In this document: one piece after another, positions 35,149 to 44,161 of the stretch
How the letters are laid out: each line of letters begins with the position of its first letter
Position numbering within the stretch: position 1 is the first letter of the stretch
Assembly (NCBI GenBank): GCA_047633175.1
Contig: JBLIEQ010000001.1
Coordinates: 340,914 to 404,913, forward strand
DNA length: 64,000 nt
Source of the DNA: Motiliproteus sp047633175
GTDB lineage: Bacteria > Pseudomonadota > Gammaproteobacteria > Pseudomonadales > Balneatricaceae
Reading direction: 5' to 3'
The notes under the pieces: model-generated
Told to the model about the DNA's origin: nothing
The model's input: the letters and a program-made list of their open reading frames with translations, nothing else
Database searches by the model: none
Position numbers and translations under genes: made by a program

Positions 35149-36861
35149 ATGATCAATGTGGAACAGTCTGTCGTTACAAAACTACCCTGGTTGGGTGCCC
35201 GATCCCCGATAGTACGGCAGTCGGCGGTGGGCGTATTTCGCAAGCTGGTGCGTCAGGACGAAATCAACAGTTTTCTTGCCGAGCACCAAGCGCTTAAAAA
35301 CTTTAGTTTTATCGATAAAGTCTTTGAGTACTTTAACTTTGGCTACAGCCTTTCCTCAAAAAGCCGTGCCAATATCCCCTTCGAAGGGCGGGTGGTGATC
35401 GTCGCGAATCACCCTATAGGCTCCTTGGATGGCCTGGCCCTGTTGCGTGCGGTGGGTGAGATTCGCGCGGATGTTAAAATAGTGGCTAACGATATTCTCA
35501 CCTCTTTTACGCAGCTATCCGATCTGTTAATCCCCATCGATAATATGGGACAGTCGTCCTATCGCAAAAGCTATCGCGCGGTGATCGAAGCCCTGGAAGA
35601 CGAGTATGCGGTGATCGTTTTTCCTGCCGGTGAGGTCTCCCGGGTAAGCCCTGTGGGGGTGCGCGATGGCCGCTGGCAGACGGGCTTTCTGCATTTTGCG
35701 CGCAAGACAGGCGCGAATATCTTACCGGTGCATATCGAAGCCCGTAATTCGGCCCTGTTTTACAGCCTCTCTATGATCTACAAACCCCTGAGCACCCTGC
35801 TGCTGGCGCGTGAGATGTTTAATAAAAACCATACCGATATTAAGTTTCGAGTAGGCGATCCCCTGCCCGCCAAGGGCTTCGAAACCTTACAGGTGGCTGA
35901 CAGGTCGGTCGCGTCACGATTAAAAAACTACATCTATAAGATGGGTAAGGGTAAGGCGGCGGGCTTTGTCACCGAAAAGACCCTGGCGCATCCTGAGAAT
36001 GCGAATGCGCTTAAGCAGCAGCTTAGCCAGCAAACATTGTTGGGGGAGACGCGCGACCACCATCAAATTTACCTGGCGCAGTACCTGGAAGACTCAGCGC
36101 TGATGCGCGAGCTGGGTCGTCTGCGTGAAGCGACCTTTCGAAAGGTGGGAGAGGGTACGGGGTCGCGCAGGGATTTAGATAACTATGATCGCGCTTATCA
36201 GCATTTAATCCTCTGGGATAATCAGCGGCTGGCTATTGCTGGCGGCTATCGGCTGGGTGATTGCCGCGCAATTCTGGATCTACAGGGTTTGGAGGGTTTG
36301 TACACCGCCGAGCTCTTTACCTACCAGCCTGCCGCCATGCCCTTGCTGTCTCAGGCAGTTGAACTGGGTCGCAGTTTTGTTGCCCCTGAGTATTGGGGCA
36401 AAAACAGTCTGGATTATTTGTGGCAGGGCCTGGGTGTGTTTTTAAAGCACCGCCCAGATGTTCGCTACCTGATAGGCCCCGTAACGATGAGTGCGGATAT
36501 TCCTAAGCCGTTGCGTAATCGTCTAGTGCACCACTATCAAAGATTTCACGCCAGCGATCACCTGTTGGCGAGGAGTCATCAACCTTTTAAATTAGCGCCT
36601 GATATTCAGCGGGCGTTAGATCTTGAATTAGGTGAATGCGACCGGGCGCTGAGCTTTAAGCAGCTGCAAGCCGCCTTCGCTGCGGATGAGTGTAAATTGC
36701 CCGTGCTCTTTAAGCAGTATGCCGCGCTGTTTGAAGAGGGCGGCTTTACCCTGATGGACTTTGGTGTCGATGCCGAATTTGGCCATTGCGTCGATGGTTT
36801 GTTTGTTGCTGACCTGCACGCACTCAAAGCGGCGAAACGTAAGCGGTATCTAGGCGCCTAG
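35149..36861 (+). CDS. olsF: OlsF-like bifunctional acyltransferase (ornithine lipid synthesis)
   Basis: Protein of 570 residues fusing two acyltransferases. The N-terminal PlsC-like part has VVIVANHPIGSLDG (His88), the block IPIDNMGQSSYRKSY and VIVFPAGEVSRVSP. The C-terminal half is a GNAT-like OlsB domain, with LREATFRKVGEGTGSRRDLDNYD, LGRSFVAPEYWG and YLIGPVTMSADIP. In OlsF proteins the C-terminal domain acylates ornithine and the N-terminal domain adds the second, O-linked chain. Such phosphorus-free membrane lipids are often made under phosphate limitation; no Pho box was identified here. Confidence 0.82.
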   Translation: MINVEQSVVTKLPWLGARSPIVRQSAVGVFRKLVRQDEINSFLAEHQALKNFSFIDKVFEYFNFGYSLSSKSRANIPFEGRVVIVANHPIGSLDGLALLRAVGEIRADVKIVANDILTSFTQLSDLLIPIDNMGQSSYRKSYRAVIEALEDEYAVIVFPAGEVSRVSPVGVRDGRWQTGFLHFARKTGANILPVHIEARNSALFYSLSMIYKPLSTLLLAREMFNKNHTDIKFRVGDPLPAKGFETLQVADRSVASRLKNYIYKMGKGKAAGFVTEKTLAHPENANALKQQLSQQTLLGETRDHHQIYLAQYLEDSALMRELGRLREATFRKVGEGTGSRRDLDNYDRAYQHLILWDNQRLAIAGGYRLGDCRAILDLQGLEGLYTAELFTYQPAAMPLLSQAVELGRSFVAPEYWGKNSLDYLWQGLGVFLKHRPDVRYLIGPVTMSADIPKPLRNRLVHHYQRFHASDHLLARSHQPFKLAPDIQRALDLELGECDRALSFKQLQAAFAADECKLPVLFKQYAALFEEGGFTLMDFGVDAEFGHCVDGLFVADLHALKAAKRKRYLGA

Positions 36862-37153
36862 TCACTCCAAACCAGGGTCATACAGGGTGCGACCCGTATG
36901 GCCCAACATCCGCCAGGTTACAACGCGTAAGCAACCCTCCCAGCCTGAGTCAAACTTCAACTCCACCTCTCCACCTCTCCACGTCTCCACGCCTACGCGC
37001 CTACGTCGATATACCAGGAGGCGAGATGCGGGTTTGTAACATCCTGACTGGCAGCGAGTCTTTCTAGGCAGGCAGTTGATTAAAATCAACCTGCAAGCGA
37101 CTATAAGCAAAAGCATCGCTACCCATCAAAGGGCAGGCTTTCTGGAGTCATCA
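36862..37153. other. Intergenic region with a CTCCAC-type short repeat
   Basis: Pyrimidine-rich short repeats (CTCCACCTCTCCACGTCTCC) lie at about 36960-36995, followed by CGCCTACGCGCCTACG. No gene or obvious terminator was seen. Confidence 0.45.
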
Positions 37154-39382
37154 ATGGTTAACTCGTTATTAGCAAAACGTATTTTTATCAAGCGCGGCCC
37201 ATGCCGGCTTCCGCGCCTGTTGGCAGTTATCTCATTGCTGATCACTCTGGTGACCGTCTCTTTTACCGCTGGCGCGGCACAGCCTTCGGCGGCCGGTCTG
37301 CAAGTGGAAGCCGCCATCGGCTACCTTACCGATAAGGAGGTCCGGCAGATGCTGATCGAGCGGCTTGAGGCCGCCGACGCGGCAGAGTCCCAACAAGCTC
37401 AGCAGTTCAACCCTGCCATCGTCGCCTACCAGATTCAATCAACGCTGGGCGCGGTCCGGCAGGAACTCGGCGCCATCGCACAGGCGGTTACCGACCTGCC
37501 AGGGGTCTTTCCAGAGGCTTGGCGGCGCGTCACCGCCGGTGACGACCGACGCCCGTTTAGTGAGTTTCTATTTTCCTTCCTGGGTGTTCTGGCCCTCGGC
37601 GCGTTGTTGGAGCGGTTCTTGATAGCCAGAGTTTCCCCGTATATGGCGAACAAAATGGGGCCCCCGGACAATCTGCGCGACAAGGCCTCCCGGCTCGGAT
37701 TACGGATGTTTGTCAGGCTAATCGGGCTGCTGGTGTTTATTGTTACCGCTGCGGTGACTTACCTGGCGTTGTTTGATGTCGACGATCAACAGCGGGTGAC
37801 GTTCTATTTCTACCTCGGCGCGATCCTGATGTTTCGCGCCGCAGGGGTGTTTTCCCACGCCTTTTATGCCCCGGATCAGCCCACGCTTCGTCTGCCCCAC
37901 TACCCGGATAGGGAGGCGCGTTTCTTTCATCGCTCAGCCTTGGTCACCGTGGCGCTGGGCGCTTTTGGCTTTTTTACCTGCGCCCTATTTGGCACGCTGG
38001 GAATTTTCGGCCACGTCCATGGGTTGCTGCTGATCATGGTCGGCACTCTCACCGTCAGTGGCTTAATCGTCGCAGCAGCCCGGGGACGACGGGCGATCAC
38101 CGCCGATCTTCAGTTCGGATTCGAGGGTAATACGCTCCGTCTCGGCTTTGCCGCTCTCTGGCCGTGGCTTTATTGCTTCATCATTGCTCTTATCTGGTTT
38201 GGCCTGGTGATCGGCGAGCTGACCGATGTCTATGTTCGTTACGGCGCCGCGCTATTCACCATCGGGCTTCTTTCCGTGTTGCCCAGTCTGGAAGCGTTGC
38301 TGGAACGGGAAGCGCGCCGCTATGCCGATACCGGAGTGCCGGGGCGGGCCCTGGCTGTTCGCGGAGTACGGCTCGTGACGCTGTTGCTGAGTCTGCTGCT
38401 GTTGATCACCGGCTGGGGTTTTCGCCCTGTTGAATTGATCGAGATCGCGCTGGGAGGATCGGTCACCAATGCCCTGCTACAGGTCGGCACGACACTGCTG
38501 TTCGCCTACGCCCTCTGGCAACTGGTGACCGCCCTGATCGACCGCCAGATTGCCAAGGAGGACGCCGCCCTGGCGGCGAGCGGTGATACAGGAGAAGTGG
38601 AGATGGGGGGGACGGGGCTGTCACGGGTACGTACCCTGCTCCCTCTGTTTCGGCGCACCTTCCAGATCGCGCTGGCTACCATTACCTCGATGGTTGCACT
38701 GTCTTCCATGGGCGTCGATATTGCTCCGCTACTGGCGGGTGCCGGTGTTCTCGGCCTGGCGATCGGTTTTGGATCCCAGGCACTGGTGCGTGACATCGTA
38801 TCTGGAGTGTTTTTCCTGATCGACGATGCCTTCCGGCTCGGAGAGTATATCGACGTGGGCGATGTCAAAGGCACCGTCGAACAGATGTCCATCCGTTCGC
38901 TGCGACTGCGTCATCACCTCGGCGCCGTGCATACCGTTCCCTTCGGTGAGATCAAGACTCTAACCAATTTCTCCCGTGACTGGGTCATCATGAAATTGAA
39001 GTTCCGTGTACCTTTCGATACCGATGTCCTGCTGGTGAAGAAACTGTTCAAGAAGATCGGCCAACAGTTGCTTGAATCACCCGAGATCGGTGCAGACTTT
39101 ATTGAACCGTTCAAGTCCCAGGGCGTCTTAGAGGTCGATGACTACGGCCTGATTATCCGTGCCAAATTCACGGCTAAACCGGGCAAGCAGTTTATGATCC
39201 GCAAGGAGGCCTTTACCCGTGTGCAGGCGTCCTTCGAGGAAAACGGCATCGAATTTGCTAAGCCGATATTCAGGGTGGCGGTCGATCATTCGGAGCCGAA
39301 AGAAAGGCTCAAGACTATCGAAGAAAACGCAGTTATGGGCGTTGCTGGCGCTGCGCTCAAACCTCCACCCGTGCCGGTCTGA
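37154..39382 (+). CDS. MscS family mechanosensitive channel, large form
   Basis: Protein of 742 residues when started at ATG 37154, which has GGAG 7 bases upstream; the frame extends upstream without a good site. A signal peptide ends near GAAQ. A periplasmic stretch follows, then about ten membrane segments. The MscS pore helix and beta domain are APLLAGAGVLGLAIGFGSQ, LVRDIVSGVFFLIDDAFRLG and EYIDVGDVKGTVEQMSIRSL; the C-terminal cage reads to residue 720. Such channels release solutes on osmotic downshock. It stands alone between an acyltransferase gene and a convergent oxidoreductase gene. Confidence 0.9.
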   Translation: MVNSLLAKRIFIKRGPCRLPRLLAVISLLITLVTVSFTAGAAQPSAAGLQVEAAIGYLTDKEVRQMLIERLEAADAAESQQAQQFNPAIVAYQIQSTLGAVRQELGAIAQAVTDLPGVFPEAWRRVTAGDDRRPFSEFLFSFLGVLALGALLERFLIARVSPYMANKMGPPDNLRDKASRLGLRMFVRLIGLLVFIVTAAVTYLALFDVDDQQRVTFYFYLGAILMFRAAGVFSHAFYAPDQPTLRLPHYPDREARFFHRSALVTVALGAFGFFTCALFGTLGIFGHVHGLLLIMVGTLTVSGLIVAAARGRRAITADLQFGFEGNTLRLGFAALWPWLYCFIIALIWFGLVIGELTDVYVRYGAALFTIGLLSVLPSLEALLEREARRYADTGVPGRALAVRGVRLVTLLLSLLLLITGWGFRPVELIEIALGGSVTNALLQVGTTLLFAYALWQLVTALIDRQIAKEDAALAASGDTGEVEMGGTGLSRVRTLLPLFRRTFQIALATITSMVALSSMGVDIAPLLAGAGVLGLAIGFGSQALVRDIVSGVFFLIDDAFRLGEYIDVGDVKGTVEQMSIRSLRLRHHLGAVHTVPFGEIKTLTNFSRDWVIMKLKFRVPFDTDVLLVKKLFKKIGQQLLESPEIGADFIEPFKSQGVLEVDDYGLIIRAKFTAKPGKQFMIRKEAFTRVQASFEENGIEFAKPIFRVAVDHSEPKERLKTIEENAVMGVAGAALKPPPVPV

Positions 39383-39413
39383 AGGGCGAAGGTTGGACTT
39401 GTGGGGTTTGAGT

Positions 39414-40679
39414 TTAAAACCGATCGGCACGAAAAGGTTGTATATCGACGACGGGGGTCTTGTGACTAATAAGGTCCGCGATGATCTTCCCCGTAATGCC
39501 TGACAGGGTCATACCGATATGACCGTGACCAAAGGCATAGAACACATCCTTATCTTTCGTCGAAGGTCCTATCACCGGCATGGAATCGGGCATAGAAGGC
39601 CGAAAGCCGCTCCACTGCGAATCGTAGTCATTCAACTGAGGAAGCAGTGTCTTAACGGTGTCAGCGATAAGTTTAACGCGCTGGGGGTTAACGGGATTAT
39701 TAAGCCCACCCAGCTCCACCGTCCCTGCGGCCCGCAACGCGGTGTCCATGGGGGTCATATAAAAACCGACATCCGCCCAGCCGACCGGCCGCGTCAGTAG
39801 CTCCTGCGCGCCCTGGTACATCACGTGATAGCCCTGCTCTGTATCCAGAGGGACTTTATCGCCAACTTGCGCCGCAAACTGTCTGGACCAGGCACCCGCC
39901 GCGACCACGATCTTGCTGCCGTAGAGGGTGCCGTTATCGGTGCCGACACTCAATTGCGACGAACTCAGTCGTTTGATAGCAAGTGCCTTACTGCTGACGA
40001 TTAGCCCCCCATTTCTTATGACAGCATCGCCCATATTCTTAAGCAGCTGCAGGGGATTACGCACATGATAGCCATTATTAAACAGCAGACCCCGATGGTA
40101 GAGCGGATTAAGATTCGGCTCTAAATCATGAATATCGCCGTGGCTAAGTTCCTGAACCGCAATCCCATTACGCCGTCGCAGTTCAATATCCGTCCGCGCG
40201 TTAGCAAAGCTTTGCGGGTTACTGTAGAGGTACATAGTGCCGTTACTCTCTAAGAGATCATGCGCACCAGACTCCTGAAACAGAGGCTCGAAGGCGCTAT
40301 TCACCTCGGATAACAGCACCCCCAGCTCCCGGGCAATATCGGCAACCTTAGTAGGCGTACTCGCGCGCAGGAAGTGGTATAGCCAGGGCAATAACTGGGG
40401 GAGATACGACCAGCGGATCGACAACGGGCTCTGCGGGTTGAACAACAAGCTGGGGATCTGCTTGATAATCGCTGGCGTTGCTATAGGGATATTGGCATAG
40501 GTCGCGATAGTGCAGGCATTGCCGTAGTAGGCACCCTCCGTAAAAGGATTCTCATCGACCAGGGTCACGTTATGCCCTTGCCGCTGCAGCCAGAGCGCGG
40601 TGGCGACGCCGACAAACCCCGCGCCGATAATTACGACATCCTCAGCGCCCTGTTCCACTCCGCAAACATTGCGATCCAT
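39414..40679 (-). CDS. FAD-dependent amino-acid oxidoreductase (DadA-like)
   Basis: Protein of 421 residues of the DAO/GlpD-like fold. The N-terminal FAD motif is DVVIIGAGFVGVATALWLQR, followed by the acidic VTLVDENP. ENPFTEGAYYGNAC and the C-terminal MPVIGPSTKDKDVFYAFGHGHIGMT are as in D-amino acid dehydrogenases. The substrate could be a D-amino acid or a related imino acid such as hydroxyproline; no neighbouring catabolic gene helps to decide. It is convergent with the MscS gene (31 bases apart). Confidence 0.85.
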   Translation of the reverse strand: MDRNVCGVEQGAEDVVIIGAGFVGVATALWLQRQGHNVTLVDENPFTEGAYYGNACTIATYANIPIATPAIIKQIPSLLFNPQSPLSIRWSYLPQLLPWLYHFLRASTPTKVADIARELGVLLSEVNSAFEPLFQESGAHDLLESNGTMYLYSNPQSFANARTDIELRRRNGIAVQELSHGDIHDLEPNLNPLYHRGLLFNNGYHVRNPLQLLKNMGDAVIRNGGLIVSSKALAIKRLSSSQLSVGTDNGTLYGSKIVVAAGAWSRQFAAQVGDKVPLDTEQGYHVMYQGAQELLTRPVGWADVGFYMTPMDTALRAAGTVELGGLNNPVNPQRVKLIADTVKTLLPQLNDYDSQWSGFRPSMPDSMPVIGPSTKDKDVFYAFGHGHIGMTLSGITGKIIADLISHKTPVVDIQPFRADRF

Positions 40680-41036
40680 TATTCAGTCTCCTCTAGTATT
40701 ACCACTACATACCGATAATCATGAGTTACAGCCGCTGGGGGTTTAATCCCGGAAACCTGCGCTTAAGTCGTTCTTTATCAAACCACGGCAGCCCGCCCTG
40801 GTAAACACAATTGATGCTCGATGAGGGTCGGGGTCTTGACGCCGTGCAGAAAAATAGAAAAAATAGATCTGTCCCCTTTATCACTCGAGCCAGCGGCCAG
40901 CTTGATTGCGGACAAACCGATCTCTACCGTAAAATATCGATATTGCGCCTTGATCGCGCTAACCGGGAGCAACCGGCGAAGTACCTATAGCTGAATGGAT
41001 TAGCTAAAGGAAAAGTAAAAAGAAAGGGAGTTCTTC
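40680..41036. other. Intergenic region between divergent oxidoreductase and HNH genes
   Basis: No gene supported. AGATCTGTCCCCTTTATC (about 40864-40881) matches one arm of the long inverted repeat at 63298-63344, so it is probably a broken REP-like element. AAAGGAAAAG about 25 bases before the HNH ATG and GGGAG closer to it are candidate ribosome-binding sequences. Confidence 0.5.
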
Positions 41037-41984
41037 ATGGATTTAATGGATTGTCTGTCGCCACTGTCCGCACAGCATCAAACGGCGTTAACCTGGTTTC
41101 AGCAGCAACGGGGCAGCCTCGTTAGTTGGCCTGCCAAGCTAGACGACGATACGTTCCTGGTCACGAAAACTAAGGAGGTCTATAAACCGAGCTGGAGTCA
41201 CTACGCCCTGAGTGTACGCCAGACGCTAAACAGCCCCTGCGCGGATGAAGAACCCGTTGTTTATCCCGACGGTTCCTGGACGTACCGTTACTTTCCAGAG
41301 AATCCCGATCCAAGCAAACGAGATAATGAATATATCAATGTCGCGTTGATGCGCTGTCTCGAGGCTGAGGTCCCGGTTGCCCTGATGATCCAGAGCAGGC
41401 CCAGACCCGGGGTGAAATACAACGTCTTGGGTTTAGCACTCGTCACCGGCTGGCATGCGGGATACTTTCATTTCGAAGGGTTTAATGACGAACAGCAACT
41501 ACCTGTCCGCCGCACCAACCCCAACGATGTTATCGCCGATGATGGCCAGGGTCTGGCCGAAATAGATGGCCGTTTTGACCCGGCAGACCAGCACGCTGCG
41601 CGGATGCAGATACTGGCGGCCATTGTCCGGCGGCGCGGCCAGGACAGGTTTCACGGGCAACTGTTCCAGGCCTATGCCGGCCGGTGCGCTATTACCGGGG
41701 CCGATGTGATCGAATCCCTGGAGGCCGCGCACATTACGCCCTGTCCGGGACCTGAGGCCAACAGGGTCGCCAATGGCCTCCTGCTCCGCGCAGACATCCA
41801 TACGCTCTGGGACCTTGGACTGCTGGCAGTGGATGAATCTAATCACCAGATTTTACTGGCCGACGAGTTGCAAACGAGTTATCTGGCGCCGTATCTGGGC
41901 CAGGCGCTGACCCTACCCGAAGATCGGCAGCAATGGCCCTCCCCTAAAGCCTTAAAGGCTCAGCGGCAATTTGCAGGGCTTTAA
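41037..41984 (+). CDS. HNH endonuclease, restriction-like
   Basis: Protein of 315 residues. The C-terminal HNH domain reads YAGRCAITGADVIESLEAAH, then NRVANGLLLRADIHTLWDLG; the catalytic His, the Asn and the final His are present. The N-terminal 180 residues contain KYNVLGLALVTGWHAGYFHF, a fold resembling the PUA/SRA-type reader domains found in modification-dependent restriction enzymes. That assignment is inference. No methyltransferase gene lies beside it, so a type IV-like role is plausible. Confidence 0.82.
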   Translation: MDLMDCLSPLSAQHQTALTWFQQQRGSLVSWPAKLDDDTFLVTKTKEVYKPSWSHYALSVRQTLNSPCADEEPVVYPDGSWTYRYFPENPDPSKRDNEYINVALMRCLEAEVPVALMIQSRPRPGVKYNVLGLALVTGWHAGYFHFEGFNDEQQLPVRRTNPNDVIADDGQGLAEIDGRFDPADQHAARMQILAAIVRRRGQDRFHGQLFQAYAGRCAITGADVIESLEAAHITPCPGPEANRVANGLLLRADIHTLWDLGLLAVDESNHQILLADELQTSYLAPYLGQALTLPEDRQQWPSPKALKAQRQFAGL

Positions 41985-42037
41985 GGGTGTCATGTTTCGC
42001 GCCAGCAAATAATGGAAGACCAGCCAGACGCCCGCTA

Positions 42038-43783
42038 TCAAGAGGATGATACTCGGCACTCTGTTAACTCATCAGAATAGACGACCACACAGTTGCGTCC
42101 GCGGGTCTTGGCTTGATAAAGGGCTTTATCTGCGCGACTAATCAATGACTTTTTATCGTCCTCTTCTTCAAACTGAGCAACACCAAAGCTAACGGTGATA
42201 GTACCTACAGTCTCAATGTCGATATTCTCTATTAACAGTCTTAGTTTGTCGGACGCATTACGCGCAGCGTCAATATCAGTATTCGGCATAATAAATATAA
42301 ACTCCTCGCCGCCCCAGCGAGCTATTACATCCGCCTTCCTGATTAAACGTTTCATTGCCTGTGAAATAATGATCAACACCTCATCACCCACATCATGCCC
42401 ATAGGTATCATTTATAATTTTAAACTTATCAATGTCGCACATGGCCAGGCACAGAGCACCTCCGTACCTGCGTTTCTGCTCAATTTCAAAGTCGATAATC
42501 TCATTGAATTTTCTTCTATTAAACAATGATGTCAGAGAGTCTGTCGAAGCTACTTCCTTAAGCTCATCCTCTATGTTTTTTCTAATTTCTATTTCATCTT
42601 CCAGCGTCTTGGTTCTTGTCTTCACAATAGATTCGAGATTATTTTTATGCTCTTCTAAATCTTTAGATATTATTATTTGACGTCTCAACAGCGATTGAGC
42701 ATATAAAGAAAATGCCACAAACATGAAAACGACTAACACCCGCATCGACATTCCCATGGGGTCAGCGTGAAAAATACTCTCGAGCATCGATTGACCTTCT
42801 TCAAAAACAATCAGGTTAACCCAGGAAGCTACAATCCAAAATAAAGCAGAAAACAAGATAGCAAGAAGAGGAAGCGTCCCTTGTTTCATAATTAATGACA
42901 CATAAAATTTAGACACCATCCTCTGAGTCACCAGCAACCTCTGTGCGTTAAAATCAGGTGTTATGAACAGATAAATTACAATCAAGAAAACGATAAACGA
43001 CAGTATAACGAGTGGTTTTATCATAAAACCCAGGACCAGAGTTCCGGGTTGATTGTTAACCCAGGTCAGGTGACCGAGGCCAGTGTCGTTTGGGGAGCGT
43101 ATCTCAACAACAGGCGAGGCTTCCAGGGCGCGGGGCAAGCCTTCTCTCTGCAATTGCAAGCCTGTCAGGCCAAAGCTTTTGGAGATTTCGGCGAGCTGAG
43201 TAGCATCGAATCTCTTAGCGAGCACCAGCACGGGTTGGGGTGTGGGGACCTGTTTTGAATCCTTCCACTCGGGGGTCAGTGCTGATGCGCCGACTAACGC
43301 AGGGAAACCATCGATTAACACGATTGCAGAAACAGATTCAGATTCTCGGGCGCGGATAATAAGGCTTTCCACCCCTCCACTGATCTCCTGGATGCCGGTG
43401 ACGGGCCGCCCATCCTTAAGTGATACGACAATCTTATTGTTATTATCAACGATCAGGAGTTCGGAGATTCCAAAGGAATCCGTCAGATAACTACCGAGGT
43501 TACCCTCTATCCACTCCATATTTTGAGCGTAGAAGGCATTTAATATTGTATCGTCCCAATAGGCATTGTCTCTGGCGAGCGCCTCAAGCTGGCTCTGCCG
43601 GTCTTTTAAGATAAAGCGCAGCTGGGTTTCAGATGCAGCCTTGGCGTGCAAATTCGCTTGTTGGGCGCTGTAGAAGACAACTGAGAGCATGGCTACAGCC
43701 ACAGAAACGACTATATAAATCAGCGGTAGGACGATTGTCCGTCCCATACCACCCTTAATAAAATGAGCATCCTTGTCCATCAT
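42038..43783 (-). CDS. Membrane diguanylate cyclase with CHASE4-like sensor
   Basis: Protein of 581 residues. A membrane segment near 15-37 is followed by a periplasmic CHASE4-like domain, typical in its DNAYWDDTILNAF and MEWIEGNLGSYL text. Further membrane segments lie near 255-275, 305-325 and 345-365, then a coiled coil, then a GGDEF domain at about 415-575. The active loop is GGEEF (about 488-492) with an RxxD inhibitory site (RKAD) five residues before it, so product inhibition by cyclic-di-GMP is expected. There is no EAL domain. The gene is AT-richer than its neighbours. Confidence 0.92.
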   Translation of the reverse strand: MMDKDAHFIKGGMGRTIVLPLIYIVVSVAVAMLSVVFYSAQQANLHAKAASETQLRFILKDRQSQLEALARDNAYWDDTILNAFYAQNMEWIEGNLGSYLTDSFGISELLIVDNNNKIVVSLKDGRPVTGIQEISGGVESLIIRARESESVSAIVLIDGFPALVGASALTPEWKDSKQVPTPQPVLVLAKRFDATQLAEISKSFGLTGLQLQREGLPRALEASPVVEIRSPNDTGLGHLTWVNNQPGTLVLGFMIKPLVILSFIVFLIVIYLFITPDFNAQRLLVTQRMVSKFYVSLIMKQGTLPLLAILFSALFWIVASWVNLIVFEEGQSMLESIFHADPMGMSMRVLVVFMFVAFSLYAQSLLRRQIIISKDLEEHKNNLESIVKTRTKTLEDEIEIRKNIEDELKEVASTDSLTSLFNRRKFNEIIDFEIEQKRRYGGALCLAMCDIDKFKIINDTYGHDVGDEVLIIISQAMKRLIRKADVIARWGGEEFIFIMPNTDIDAARNASDKLRLLIENIDIETVGTITVSFGVAQFEEEDDKKSLISRADKALYQAKTRGRNCVVVYSDELTECRVSSS

Positions 43784-43917
43784 TACACCTAATCGCTAGC
43801 CTCCTTTAGACAACAGTGTATACGTGATCTACAGCCTGACAACCCGGCCGGGTAGACACTTGTGATGAGTCTTGCCGCAGTGCCACGTCGCAGAGTTACA
43901 GAGACTTGATTCCTATC

Positions 43918-44075
43918 ATGAAAAAATAGTTCTAGGGGCTGGGCTCAGCATCACATTCTTTCTCACGGCCTGCCTCTGCCGTCACCCGTCCCCTGAGCAC
44001 ATGCGTGCCGCACGTTTAAGCCCAGACGAGCGTCCGCACGCTGAAACGCGCAAGGCCTCTCAATCGTCCACCTAA
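43918..44075 (+). pseudogene. Small lipoprotein gene broken by one base at a poly-A run
   Basis: ATG at 43918 is followed by six A and then TAG, giving an immediate stop. With one more A the frame would read MKKIVLGAGLSITFFLTACL and continue to the stop at 44075, a 52-residue lipoprotein with signal peptide and lipobox LTAC. The open frame after the run is intact and its TTG-initiated extension upstream has no signal-like start. It is either a real frameshift, slippage-dependent expression, or a base-calling error in the A run. Confidence 0.5.
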
Positions 44076-44161
44076 ACCCGTGTTAGTGACCACCGACGGC
44101 TGATCTGCTCTTCAGCCCTGTGGTAGGCTGGGATTCTCCCCTTCACCAAAGAGCCTGAACT

